Positions 26,725 to 35,759 of a DNA stretch of 64,000 bases are shown piece by piece. The DNA comes from Chloroflexota bacterium (lineage in GTDB: Bacteria; Chloroflexota; Anaerolineae; Promineifilales; Promineifilaceae), in the NCBI GenBank assembly GCA_022616275.1, contig JAKEFB010000091.1:1-64000 (forward strand), written 5' to 3'. Position numbers and translations under genes: made by a program. Numbering within the stretch: position 1 is the first letter of the stretch; each line of letters starts with the position of its first letter. The notes beneath the pieces are model-generated. The model worked only from the letters and a program-made list of their open reading frames with translations. It did no database searches and was not told where the DNA came from.

Positions 26725-27324
26725 TTACGTCCCCGAGCGCAGGCGGCGCGCCACCACCAGCAGCGCCAGCAATCCCAGGGCCGCGGCCACGATACCGGCT
26801 ACGCCGATACCCGTCTGGGGCAACGCACCGTCGCCCGTGCCCGCGCCTGCGCCGGCCACACCGCCAATGGGCGTCGGCGTGTTAAAAGTTCCGCCACCAG
26901 GGCCGAAGATGCTCGTGCCGGCAATATTAGGCGTCACCGTCACCGTAGTCGTCCCGTCGGCGGTGCCGCCTGGCTGCTGTACCACCGGGGTGCCGGTCGG
27001 CGTCCGAGTCGGCGTGGCCGTCGGCGTGTTGGTGGGCGCCGGCGTATTGGTGCTGGTCGGCGTGTCTGTCCAGGCGTCCATCGTCTGCATCATGGCAATG
27101 GTCTGCGTCACCTTAATGTTTTCCGCTTCCGTGGTCATATTCTGGGCCACGATAGTCGCTGCGGCGTCCGACTCACCACCGCGGCCTCGCAGAACAAGGG
27201 CCAGGATACACACCAGGATGAGGACGAGCAGGAGAGCCAGCGCACCGACCGCTATGAGAAAGGTACGATTTGACCCTCCCTCCTCTTCTTCAATGATGAA
27301 TTCATCTGAAAACTCTTCCGACAT
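26725..27324 (-). CDS. Bitopic protein with LPXTG-like C-terminal signal
   Basis: 199 aa. Acidic N-terminus (EFIIEEEEGG), a membrane helix (FLIAVGALALLLVLILVCILALVL, about residues 22-45), then a Thr/Pro linker (NTPAPTNTPTATPTRTPTGTP), Gly-rich stretch, and a C-terminus LPQTG followed by GIVAAALGLLALLVVA and RRLRSGT. This is the pattern of a sortase substrate, unusually combined with an N-terminal helix. It is the last gene of the cluster upstream of a strong terminator. Function unknown. Confidence 0.72.
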   Translation of the reverse strand: MSEEFSDEFIIEEEEGGSNRTFLIAVGALALLLVLILVCILALVLRGRGGESDAAATIVAQNMTTEAENIKVTQTIAMMQTMDAWTDTPTSTNTPAPTNTPTATPTRTPTGTPVVQQPGGTADGTTTVTVTPNIAGTSIFGPGGGTFNTPTPIGGVAGAGAGTGDGALPQTGIGVAGIVAAALGLLALLVVARRLRSGT

Positions 27325-27371
27325 AATCGCCTCCTGACTTAGTTTTGTTCAGTGGCCGGCCATCCTCAGCC

Positions 27372-28442
27372 CTACACAAGCAAGTCCAGGTTAGTATAGG
27401 GCACGAAGACGACCTCGCCGTTGGCCAGCTCTACGTCGGCGCCCATCAGGAGGGCGCCTAACGGCGTGTGCCGGGGCTGAGTGTGAACGGCGACCACCTT
27501 GCCAATGTGCGGGCCACTGCCAGCGCGCAAAACGCGCACCTTTTTGCCCACTGCCAGAGGTTCGCCACCACTGGTTGGCTGGTCCTGGCTGTGAGCGGTT
27601 GGCAGGGGAATGATGATCTCCGGCCGGCCGCGCCGCTGGTCGGTGCGGGTCGCAAACAACGAGGCTTCCCGGCCTTCCGACTGTAGCAAAAGCTGGAAAA
27701 CGGGTTCGGCCATGGGCTGCGTGCCAATGGCGTCCGTAACTATCACGGGGAAAGAAAAGCGGCCGGTGGCCTGGCACAAATCGGCCGAAATACTGCCGAC
27801 TACCACCCCCCGGACCCCGCCTTCTTCCAACTTGTGTAACACTTCTACGTTCTTGACCCGGCCGGCCACAACCACGAGCCCTCGTACGTCGGCGCCCAGT
27901 TGGGCGTCGTCTAGGGCATCCGCGGACGTCTCCACCGCCACCTTCACTTTACCCACGCCCTCTTTGCCGGAGTCCCACAGGGCCTGGATCAGCGTCCCGT
28001 TCGCTTCCAGGGCCACACCCCGATTAGGGATCAACGCCGCCACCCGGCCGTGCATCATGGCCCGCAGCTCAAACAACTCCGGCGTTTGCTGCAAAATGAG
28101 AAAGCCATTCCGAATCTGGTACAACACGCCATCTACCGGGCAGGCATACCGTTTGCCCCGGCCGAAACGCCTCGGTTTGCGCATCAAGGGCATACCACGC
28201 TGCACGGCCGCCCCCTCTTCCACCAGCAAGTACTTTTCCAACTGGTCCGGCCGGACACCCAAGACCTCGCTGGCCCGTAAAATGTGAAAACCGGTATTCT
28301 GGGTCACGCGAGCCACCACCTGTACCGGGCTGACGTCCTGGCCAACACGGACCACCACCTCTCCCTGTTCCGGCAACACACGTTCCCGGCGAATCTTCGT
28401 CAGCGGCTTAATATTGGTAACTGTCGTCGAATAAAGCTCCAT
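27372..28442 (-). CDS. Conserved hypothetical protein with KOW-like C-terminus
   Basis: 356 aa from the ATG at 28442, which follows the upstream stop by 14 bases; an earlier GTG at 28481 would overlap it. The N-terminus (RRERVLPEQGEVVVRVGQDV) has a barrel-sandwich look. The middle repeats GVLYQIRNGFLILQQTPELF and VRGLVVVAGRVKNVEVLHKLE. The C-terminus (AVGKKVRVLRAGSGPHIGKVVAV...VPYTNLDLL) resembles a KOW motif. No catalytic motif is visible. It belongs to the cluster with the GlmL-like gene immediately upstream. Confidence 0.7.
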   Translation of the reverse strand: MELYSTTVTNIKPLTKIRRERVLPEQGEVVVRVGQDVSPVQVVARVTQNTGFHILRASEVLGVRPDQLEKYLLVEEGAAVQRGMPLMRKPRRFGRGKRYACPVDGVLYQIRNGFLILQQTPELFELRAMMHGRVAALIPNRGVALEANGTLIQALWDSGKEGVGKVKVAVETSADALDDAQLGADVRGLVVVAGRVKNVEVLHKLEEGGVRGVVVGSISADLCQATGRFSFPVIVTDAIGTQPMAEPVFQLLLQSEGREASLFATRTDQRRGRPEIIIPLPTAHSQDQPTSGGEPLAVGKKVRVLRAGSGPHIGKVVAVHTQPRHTPLGALLMGADVELANGEVVFVPYTNLDLLV

Positions 28443-28456
28443 CAGACCTTTAATCC

Positions 28457-30229
28457 TTAGCCACCTACATACAATAACCACTGGCGCAGCAGGTTACGCC
28501 GGGTCTCTGCATCCCGGGGTAACTCCAGCGGCCGGCCGCGGGCATCAATCACCAGGCCGACGGCGCCCCCGTGAATTTTAATTTTGCGGCCCTGGCCGGG
28601 GCCGTAGCCCAGGTCAAAGCGGCGCGTCGGCTTCAGCGTTAGCTCGGCCGTCTGGCCCGGCGCCAGGGGCAACACTTCCAGCGTACCGTAAGCCACATCT
28701 ATCTCCAATACGCCCAAACTCGGCGAATCAACACGCACGTTCATCACCGCCTGGCCAGGCTGCGCCCGGCCGACCGGCGCAATGACCCAGCCGATGTCGT
28801 CCAGCACTCCACCTTCCAACACCTGGACGGTCAGCAACGAATCGTAAGGGGCCAGGTATCCCAAGGAGGGGAGCACGCCGTGGCGGTCTATGGCCAGGGG
28901 AAAAATGCCCGTTGGCTGTAGGGCATCCAGCACCATCAGCACCGCCTGTCCCAGGCGGGCCACGCCGGTCAGGGCGCTGCCTCGCAGCAAAAGGAGCTTA
29001 AACGGGGGCAGTTTACCTTGCGTTGACAGCCCCCAACTTTTGAGGGCGTCGTTGGCCGCGCAACGTATGACCTGGCGGACAACAGCCTGTTCGACCAGCA
29101 GTTCATCTTCCGTCAATGGCACCGTTTGCGGCCGCAGGGCCTTGTTCAGGAGAAAATCACGCAGTTGAGCGGGGGTGAGTTCCGAGATAGACCAGTCAAG
29201 GATGGCTGTAGGCTCAATTTTATTCAGCAGGTTGGCCACCGGGTGGCCCACGCCCAGGTCGCTGCGGACAAAGAGGCGCAACTTTTCCGGCTCAGCCGAA
29301 ACAAAGGTAACGCTGTCACTGCCTACGTCCAGCCCCAGGACCCGGCCGCGGTAGAGGGCGGCAAAATACTCAATGATCCCGCCAAAGGCGTGGGCCGTGG
29401 GCATGGGTGGGTAGCTGCTCCAGCTCAGGATCTCATCCAGGCCGGGCACGGTGTTGATCTTCCTGGTCTCATACATTTCGCCAATCATGCGAATGGCGTC
29501 GCCCAGGCGTTCCACTTCCAGCGCCGGGCGCACATTTTCGGCCACGTGCAGGCTGGTCAGGTTGCCCAGCGCCTCGTTCACTTTCGGCCGCAGCCGGTTG
29601 TTGCCGGCGTAGAGGACCACCGGCCGCTGGTAACCGTCCTGCATTCCCACCGCCAGCGAGACGGTCTCGACCAGCTTCATCAGCCGGGGGTCGTTGCTAC
29701 CGTCCGTTCCCCCGGCCACCAGGACTAAGTCCGGTTGCCTGGCCAGCAAAGCATCCACCTGAGCCTGCTGGCTACGGCTGTCGGCCAGGCTAAAGCTGTC
29801 TACCTCCAGGGCATAAATTGTCTCCAGGGCGTGCCGGGCGCTGGCCAGGCTGACGTCTTCCAGCAGCCCAACCAGGAGCGCTTTCAATGGCTCGGCCGCG
29901 CTGACCAGCACACCAAAGTAATCTACGCCGGCGCCATCAGAACGGGTCGGACGGATCAGCGTGCCCTGTTCATTGACCAACGTCCGGCCGGTAATCTCCA
30001 TAATCTGGGCAATGGCCTGCTGCACCCCCCGGGCTACGTCAAACCAGGGGTCGCCAATGGTCGTCAGGGCGCTGCCCCGGGCAATAAAGCGGTAAGCGCC
30101 CTCGACCACGTCAAACAACGTGACCGTAGTCACCGAGTGCCCGCAGTCAGCCACCAGAAACGAATGGCTGGCCTGCAACGCCTCTGAAGCTCGTTCTTGT
30201 TCTCTCAGGTTTCCGTCGGTTGCCGTCAT
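28457..30229 (-). CDS. GlmL/MutL-like ASKHA-fold protein
   Basis: 590 aa from the ATG at 30229, five bases after the upstream stop. The N-terminus SFLVADCGHSVTTVTLFDVVEGAYRF is the phosphate-binding start of the glutamate mutase L family, an actin/Hsp70-like (ASKHA) ATPase fold. LVLVAGGTDGSNDPRL and VLGLDVGSDSVTFVS are the second and third phosphate-site segments. Family members sit beside cobalamin-dependent glutamate mutase, where they are thought to help reactivate it, but no mutase subunit is present in this window. Here it sits among membrane and zinc-ribbon proteins and may power a different complex. Confidence 0.82.
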   Translation of the reverse strand: MTATDGNLREQERASEALQASHSFLVADCGHSVTTVTLFDVVEGAYRFIARGSALTTIGDPWFDVARGVQQAIAQIMEITGRTLVNEQGTLIRPTRSDGAGVDYFGVLVSAAEPLKALLVGLLEDVSLASARHALETIYALEVDSFSLADSRSQQAQVDALLARQPDLVLVAGGTDGSNDPRLMKLVETVSLAVGMQDGYQRPVVLYAGNNRLRPKVNEALGNLTSLHVAENVRPALEVERLGDAIRMIGEMYETRKINTVPGLDEILSWSSYPPMPTAHAFGGIIEYFAALYRGRVLGLDVGSDSVTFVSAEPEKLRLFVRSDLGVGHPVANLLNKIEPTAILDWSISELTPAQLRDFLLNKALRPQTVPLTEDELLVEQAVVRQVIRCAANDALKSWGLSTQGKLPPFKLLLLRGSALTGVARLGQAVLMVLDALQPTGIFPLAIDRHGVLPSLGYLAPYDSLLTVQVLEGGVLDDIGWVIAPVGRAQPGQAVMNVRVDSPSLGVLEIDVAYGTLEVLPLAPGQTAELTLKPTRRFDLGYGPGQGRKIKIHGGAVGLVIDARGRPLELPRDAETRRNLLRQWLLYVGG

Positions 30230-30234
30230 GCCCG

Positions 30235-30870
30235 TTAGCCTAATAGGGCCGTAATGTAAAAACCAACGCGCTCCGTCAACAGGACCAGGCTGGTGCTCAA
30301 GGCCCCGGCAAAGAGAGCTGCCAGGGTAATAGTAATCACCACCCGGCCAACAAAGCCAACGTACTGCTGCCAGGGCGGTAAGACCACCTGCCCTTCCGGC
30401 GTGAGCCGGCCGGTGAAGTGAAAGTAAAACAGGGTGCAAATCGTGAGCAGGCCGGCGACGAAGCCGATCAGGCCGTTGGTATACTCAGCGATCACCTGCG
30501 GGAACAACGTCCCGGCCACGGCCCCAACCAGGCCCACCGCCGCGCCGATGGCCACCAGGACAGCCATGGCGCTGTTGCCGATCATGGCCGTCTGGGGGAA
30601 AACCTTCAAAAACAACAGCCCGCCCAGGGCCAGGGGAAACAGCCAGAGCCCTTCCGACACCGGGTCGCTGATAATATTTTGGACCACCGGATAGAGCACC
30701 TCGCCGACCACGACCACGACGGCGTAGCCGGCGCTGACCCCTACCAGCAAATGAACGGCCAGGCGGTACAGGAAATTATCGCGGATGACAAAGCTGAAGA
30801 CCAGAATGGTCAGAATAAATCCGAACAAGAGGCCGCTCAAGTTGCCCAAATTATCCAGTAGTTCTGGCAT
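30235..30870 (-). CDS. Polytopic membrane protein of the cluster
   Basis: 211 aa with about six helices (GLLFGFILTILVFSFVI, LAVHLLVGVSAGYAVVVVV, LWLFPLALGGLLFL, IGNSAMAVLVAIGAAVGLVGAV, GLIGFVAGLLTICTLFYFHF, VVITITLAALFAGALSTSLVLL). No family recognised. It overlaps the end of the large zinc-ribbon gene by one base and is followed by the GlmL-like gene after five bases, so translation is probably coupled. Confidence 0.75.
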   Translation of the reverse strand: MPELLDNLGNLSGLLFGFILTILVFSFVIRDNFLYRLAVHLLVGVSAGYAVVVVVGEVLYPVVQNIISDPVSEGLWLFPLALGGLLFLKVFPQTAMIGNSAMAVLVAIGAAVGLVGAVAGTLFPQVIAEYTNGLIGFVAGLLTICTLFYFHFTGRLTPEGQVVLPPWQQYVGFVGRVVITITLAALFAGALSTSLVLLTERVGFYITALLG

Positions 30871-33800
30871 TATTTACCGCTCGCCTTGCTTTTGGCCGCG
30901 CCAGCGTTGCCAAAGCCGGTCAAACCGTAAAATAGAGCGCCTATCAGCAACAGCCCCAAGGCCAGCCACTGGGCCAGGATTTGCCCTTGCAGTTGCCGGC
31001 CGGCCACTTGCTGGCCAGGGCCAAGGCTGCGCACTTCCCGTTCATAAGCCGCCGCGGCCGGCAAGCCGACAATGCTGCCCGCCACCTGCTCACTGGTAGC
31101 ATAAGGCAGAACCAACGGCCCCAACGGCTGGGTGACGCCCACCACCATTGACCACCGGTCGGTTTCCTTGCCAACCTGTTCGATCCAGTTCACCAGGCTG
31201 TCGCCCTCGCCGGTCAGGATAATAATCAGGCCGACGTTGGCCAGGCTGGCCTGCATTTCGGGAGCCAGGGGCACACCAATTAACTGATCGCAGCCGCTCC
31301 TCAGGCAGCTTCCCAACTGGCGCAAGCCGATAGCCTCACCTGGCAAAAAGTTCAGGCTCTGGCTGTTCAGCCCTTCGACGTCGGCCACCACTTGATCCGC
31401 AATAGCCGCTCCGGCGGCAAACTGGCTGACGGTAATTACCGGGTTGCCGTTATCGGCCAGGTGATCCAGGACCGTCCTGGCGATGGCATTGAGTTCGCCG
31501 GCCATGGCCGGGGTGTAGTCAAAAGCCACCAGCACCGGCCGGCCAAACGCTCTGTTAATCTCATCGTAGGCGTTCCGCGCGGCGCCAGGCGCCGGCAGCA
31601 GGACCACGTCTAGAGTGGCCAGATTGAGCCTGGCCAGCAGTACGCCAGCCACCACGGCGGCGAGCAAAAATGCACTGACCAACACCCGGCCGGTCATGGA
31701 CAGCGTACCGCCCCGGCGACGGTCCACCGGAGCCTCAGGCGCCGCCTGCCCGCTCGTGAGCTGGTTCAACAGGGCGACCTGCTGCTGTTGCTCCTTTGTC
31801 ACCGTAAACGGGGTAATACGCTGGGCCTGGCGCGGCTCGGCAACTACCGGGGCAATGTCAATCACCCCGCGCAGGCCGGCCAGGGGGCCGATAGCCTGGA
31901 CAGGTTGATCTTTCTCCAGCTCTTCTTCGACCACCCCTACCGGGCGCGGCCGCAACGCCTGCAGCCAGGCCGGGATATCGGCGGCGTTGAGGTCGGCCGG
32001 GGCCGCTAACTCGCCAACGCCGGGCAACCCCTGTCCAGGAGGCGGCAGATCATCGAGGATAGAGCGCCACTCTTCGGCGCTGACTCCACTGGGCAGAGCC
32101 GGGCCTTCCGTTAGCTCTCGGGCTACCTCCTGCTCGGCTTCGTCCAGCGATTGCATCCACTCCGGCAATTCGGCAGGGGCCAGCGCCGGCTTTTTCTCTG
32201 GCTCCAGTGGGCTTTCTGGTTCTTCTCCAGCCATCCATTCCGGCAACCAGGGGTGGGCCAGTTGTTCGGGCACGCCCTTCATCTCCGGGGAAGGGATGAT
32301 CGGGATCGTTTCTGCGGGTGGTGCGGCCGCTTCTTCTACCTCTTCAATCTGGCTCAGCCAGTCAAATAATTCCTCGGTAGATTCCGGCGCTTCTTCCAGG
32401 GTTGGGCCGGCAGCCACGCCGGCCGGCTCGGCCGTTTCGGCCAGACCCAATTCGGCCAGCCAATCTTCCTCGGCTACTGCGGGCATTTCTTCAGGCTCGA
32501 CAACCAGCCCGGCTGTTTCCTGGACAGGTATGGCCGAGGACGTCTCGGGGGGGGCAAACCCGGCCAGCCAGTCAGGCACTTCCTCGGCCGGAGCCAGCTC
32601 GTCGCCAAAAATGTCGGCCAGAGATTCCTCAGGCGCCGCTTCTTCCTCCATCCCCGGCAGTGGCGACAGGATGCCGGTGCCGCGCGGAGCGAAATCCTTG
32701 AGCCAGTCACCCAGGTCTTCGGGCGGTGCGGCCGCCCCAGTCTTATCGCCTTCGGCCAGCCAATCGGGAAAAGTCTCATCCGTTCCTACGTCGGCCAGCA
32801 TGGCCTGGGCCGTTTCGTCGGCTGCCTCCAGATTAGTCAACCAGTCGGCCATCTCCTCCTGGGTCTCCTTTTCGGTCAATGAGAGGAGGGTTTCAGCCGG
32901 CTCCTCCTCCAGCTTGGCAGACAGCCAGTCGGGCACGCTTTCCTCGCCGGCCGGCTCGACGTCGTCGGCGAAAGCGGATATGAATTCTTCCTGGCGGCTT
33001 TCCGAACGGGCTTCGTCTAACCAATCCGGGATTTCCTCGTCAAAACCAGCTTCAGCGCCGGCCGGTTCCGAGGCGGCCGGTTCCTCCAGCTCGCCCAACC
33101 AGGCCGCCCATTCTTCCTCCGGTTGGGCGGCGGCCGGCGTAATCATCGTCTCTTCCAGCCCGCCCGCTTCCAGGTCGCTTAGCCAATCAGGCAACTCTTC
33201 TTCAGGCTGGGTGGCGGCCGGCGCAATCATCGTCTCTTCCAGCCCGCCCGCGGGCTGTCCGCCCGCTTCCAGGCTACTCAGCCAATCAGGCAACTCTTCT
33301 TCAGGCTGGGCGGCGGCCGGCGCAATCATCGTCTCTTCCAGCCCACCAGCTTCCAGGTCGCTTAGCCAATCGGGTAACACCTCTTCCGGCCGGGCGGCCT
33401 GGCCAACTACTGTTTCTTGCTCCCCAAAGCTGTCCTCGAACAGCGAAAAAACGTCTTCTTCAGCCGGGCTTTCCACTTCGGCTAACCAGTCTCCCAGGTC
33501 GCCGCCGGCCGGCTCGCCGCCTTTTTTTTCGCCGGCCAGGTCCTGTAGCCAATCCGGCAGGTCGTTCGCCCGCTCCGTTGTCTCCAGGTCTACCGTAGCG
33601 CTTTGCAGCCAGTCAGGGATAGACTCTTCTTGCGGCGGCTGGCTGCTCTTGTCTTCTTCCAGCCCAGACAATTCGCTCAACCAGTCCCCCACAATAGAAC
33701 TTTCTTCCGCTCCACCCGATTCCCCCTGACCAGACGGGGGTTTGCTTTCCCCTTTCATCAGCCAATCGGGTAAATGGCGCGGGTCCAACTGGCTGGTGTG

Positions 33801-34055
33801 ACCAGGGGGCCGGCTGGGCAATTCGAAGGCGCGTGGCCCGGTGGCCGGCGGGATCTCTCGTGTTTCTTCCTGTGGCAGACCACTCTCTTTCAACAAGCGA
33901 GCGCCACATTTGTCACAGTAAACCAGGTGGCGGGGGTTGGGCGACTGGCAATTGGGGCAAATGAGGTGGGTGCTTGGCGGCAATGGCGCGCCACAATTAT
34001 TGCAAAATTTGCTCCCCTGTGGATTAGATGTTTTACACTGGCGGCAAATGACCAT
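30870..34055 (-). CDS. Large zinc-ribbon protein with PDWL repeats and C-terminal membrane domain
   Basis: 1061 aa. Two zinc ribbons at the N-terminus (Cys4, 7, 18, 21 and Cys33, 36, 47, 50). Residues about 95-690 are a strongly acidic, probably disordered region in which PDWL or DWL recurs more than a dozen times at irregular spacing; a unit of about 27-35 residues (ELPDWLSSLEAGG...EETMIAPAA) is repeated nearly identically three times. Membrane helices follow (VLVSAFLLAAVVAGVLLARL near 815 and LAQWLALGLLLIGALFYGL near 1030), enclosing an extracytoplasmic alpha/beta-like domain of about 190 residues (VLVAFDYTPAMAGELNAIA, LIIILTGEGDSLVNWIEQ). No known family assigned. Confidence 0.8.
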   Translation of the reverse strand: MVICRQCKTSNPQGSKFCNNCGAPLPPSTHLICPNCQSPNPRHLVYCDKCGARLLKESGLPQEETREIPPATGPRAFELPSRPPGHTSQLDPRHLPDWLMKGESKPPSGQGESGGAEESSIVGDWLSELSGLEEDKSSQPPQEESIPDWLQSATVDLETTERANDLPDWLQDLAGEKKGGEPAGGDLGDWLAEVESPAEEDVFSLFEDSFGEQETVVGQAARPEEVLPDWLSDLEAGGLEETMIAPAAAQPEEELPDWLSSLEAGGQPAGGLEETMIAPAATQPEEELPDWLSDLEAGGLEETMITPAAAQPEEEWAAWLGELEEPAASEPAGAEAGFDEEIPDWLDEARSESRQEEFISAFADDVEPAGEESVPDWLSAKLEEEPAETLLSLTEKETQEEMADWLTNLEAADETAQAMLADVGTDETFPDWLAEGDKTGAAAPPEDLGDWLKDFAPRGTGILSPLPGMEEEAAPEESLADIFGDELAPAEEVPDWLAGFAPPETSSAIPVQETAGLVVEPEEMPAVAEEDWLAELGLAETAEPAGVAAGPTLEEAPESTEELFDWLSQIEEVEEAAAPPAETIPIIPSPEMKGVPEQLAHPWLPEWMAGEEPESPLEPEKKPALAPAELPEWMQSLDEAEQEVARELTEGPALPSGVSAEEWRSILDDLPPPGQGLPGVGELAAPADLNAADIPAWLQALRPRPVGVVEEELEKDQPVQAIGPLAGLRGVIDIAPVVAEPRQAQRITPFTVTKEQQQQVALLNQLTSGQAAPEAPVDRRRGGTLSMTGRVLVSAFLLAAVVAGVLLARLNLATLDVVLLPAPGAARNAYDEINRAFGRPVLVAFDYTPAMAGELNAIARTVLDHLADNGNPVITVSQFAAGAAIADQVVADVEGLNSQSLNFLPGEAIGLRQLGSCLRSGCDQLIGVPLAPEMQASLANVGLIIILTGEGDSLVNWIEQVGKETDRWSMVVGVTQPLGPLVLPYATSEQVAGSIVGLPAAAAYEREVRSLGPGQQVAGRQLQGQILAQWLALGLLLIGALFYGLTGFGNAGAAKSKASGK

Positions 34056-34057
34056 TT

Positions 34058-34657
34058 TTATTTATCGTACGGCCGCTCCAGACCGAGCAGCACACGCAAG
34101 CTGACCAGGATAGCGCCCAGGGCCACGCCAATGAGGATGCCGCGCGTCCCGGCGCTGACAAAAATCAGGCTCAGGTAATCGCTCAAGGCGATAAAAATAT
34201 TGCTGAGCGCAGCCGGCATTGGCGTCTGCCCCAGCATGACCAGGATCACTGTCACCATGAACAGCAGGGCCCACCAGCTTCGTTGTCGCTGCAGCAGGCG
34301 CATACCGGCGAAAAGCAGGAAAAAGGCCAGCAGCGCCGCCAGGGCAGCTTCCAGAGGGGCCTGGACCAGGATAAAAGCGGCCTGTACCCAACCCTCGGTC
34401 AGCCCCAGGCTATCGGTCACGCCAAGAGCGACCATCGCCAACAGGCCAAGCACCAGGGTCAGGCTATTGCCGTTGCCTTTGAAGGCGCGGGGTAGGTGTA
34501 CCCGCAGCAGGTTAATCACCCCCAGGAGCAGGGCCACGGCCGCCAGCAAGGCCGCCCAGCCGGTCAACAACTCGCCCAGGCCGGGGATCAACAACAGGCC
34601 AACCAGAGAGAGCCCGCCAATAGCTACCGCAACCAGACCCAACGGTGAAAAACGCAT
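34058..34657 (-). CDS. Polytopic membrane protein of the cluster
   Basis: 199 aa, mostly hydrophobic, about six helices starting LGLVAVAIGGLSLVGLLLIPGL. Ends LRVLLGLERPYDK in the cytoplasm. No family recognised. Separated by two bases from the zinc-ribbon gene and five from the upstream gene, so part of the same transcript. Confidence 0.75.
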   Translation of the reverse strand: MRFSPLGLVAVAIGGLSLVGLLLIPGLGELLTGWAALLAAVALLLGVINLLRVHLPRAFKGNGNSLTLVLGLLAMVALGVTDSLGLTEGWVQAAFILVQAPLEAALAALLAFFLLFAGMRLLQRQRSWWALLFMVTVILVMLGQTPMPAALSNIFIALSDYLSLIFVSAGTRGILIGVALGAILVSLRVLLGLERPYDK

Positions 34658-34662
34658 CAGAA

Positions 34663-35433
34663 TTACACCAGCTTAAGCAGCCATTCAAACAAATAAATCA
34701 CGGAAATCAGCAACACCAGGCCGGACACAATCAGGCGCAGGACGTCCTGCGTCTGCAGGCTGGCAATCTGGTCCGGCCGGCCCTGCAAGTAAGCGCCGGC
34801 GGCAAACAGCTCTTCGCCAATGAGCAATTCCTCGGTCATCGCCGCCGCAACTCCCAGGGCCACCGGGTTGTCGGAGGCAATGACTTGCTCGACGTTGGTC
34901 CTGACCGAGGCCTCGGTAATAAGGGCCAGTTCTGCACCAAAACGGCCGGCCAGCAGGTTGCTGCCCACGTTGGCCTGGCGAGACTCGCTGGTCACACCAG
35001 CGGCGTAGGCAAAGGGAAATTCGTCGGAAGCAATAAATTCGGCCTGGCTGGTAGAAAAATCGCCGGGCCGGCCGGCCGCCTTATAAGCGCCTCGCAGGCT
35101 ATCCTGGGCAGCCGGCAGCAGCGTTCCTTCGCCGACGGTGACCAGGGGCGGCACACCGCTGGCCGCGCCATCGGCCGCCAGGTAGTCGAGGGCCGCCAGG
35201 GCAGCCACGCTGGTGGGATTCAAAGTGCTGGCCAGGCTGCCGCGCCCCAGGGTCACGTGAACGGTGCGGCCATTCTCGACGGCCCGGCCGATCTGGCCTT
35301 TTAGCGCCGCAATGCCTCGCAGCGGCCGCAGCCCCACTTCCTGCCCGCTCCGCAAGCGCCGCCAGAACAGGTACCCCAGCGCCAGGCTGACCGCGCTAAC
35401 CAACACAACGAGGGCAGCATCCAGCAGGTTCAC
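34663..35433 (-). CDS. Membrane protein with two flanking helices (DUF6754-like)
   Basis: 256 aa. N-terminal helix (ALVVLVSAVSLALGYLFW), a soluble middle of about 190 residues beginning LRGIAALKGQIGRAVENGRTVHVTLGRGSL, and a C-terminal helix (LIVSGLVLLISVIYLFEWLL). The middle reads like an alpha/beta fold with conserved Gly and Ser (GVTSESRQANVGSNLLAGRFGAELAL). I associate this pattern with DUF6754 proteins of Chloroflexota, from memory and not verified. Its layout parallels the C-terminal half of the large zinc-ribbon protein. Confidence 0.72.
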   Translation of the reverse strand: MNLLDAALVVLVSAVSLALGYLFWRRLRSGQEVGLRPLRGIAALKGQIGRAVENGRTVHVTLGRGSLASTLNPTSVAALAALDYLAADGAASGVPPLVTVGEGTLLPAAQDSLRGAYKAAGRPGDFSTSQAEFIASDEFPFAYAAGVTSESRQANVGSNLLAGRFGAELALITEASVRTNVEQVIASDNPVALGVAAAMTEELLIGEELFAAGAYLQGRPDQIASLQTQDVLRLIVSGLVLLISVIYLFEWLLKLV

Positions 35434-35759
35434 GAAGTTGCTCCTGTTTCTAACTGGCCAATGAGAGCCTCGACGGCCGCGGGGTCTTCCAACAGGCGGG
35501 CCAGCCGGTCAATATTCTGGTGGGAGAAAAAGAGACCCAGCGTTGGTTGGGCTAACCATAACAACTGGCTGCCCAGGAAGGCCAACGGCCGGGCGGCTTC
35601 CAGGCCAATCAACGCCGGGACCTGCCAGCCTCGCCGGCAAATCGCCGACGCAAATTGCTCGACAATTTGCCCAGCCAGTTGGCCGGTTGCCTGGTAAGCC
35701 AATACGTCATCTTCAAGTTCGCGACTGGTCATCCCGTCTTTGTCCTCTTGCCTGCTCAA
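35430..35759 (-). CDS. Small hypothetical protein, first gene of the cluster
   Basis: 109 aa using the TTG at 35759, preferred because AGGAGG lies six bases upstream; the ATG at 35732 (100 aa) is the alternative. Helical, soluble (DDVLAYQATGQLAGQIVEQF, QNIDRLARLLEDPAAVEALIGQL). No family recognised. Its end overlaps the next start by four bases. Confidence 0.65.
   Translation of the reverse strand: MSRQEDKDGMTSRELEDDVLAYQATGQLAGQIVEQFASAICRRGWQVPALIGLEAARPLAFLGSQLLWLAQPTLGLFFSHQNIDRLARLLEDPAAVEALIGQLETGATS

Noticed and set aside
31987..33729. Long plus-strand Ser-rich frame opposite the zinc-ribbon protein
   Set aside because: It is the complement of the repetitive acidic PDWL region (Glu codons read as Ser/Leu); no initiation context.
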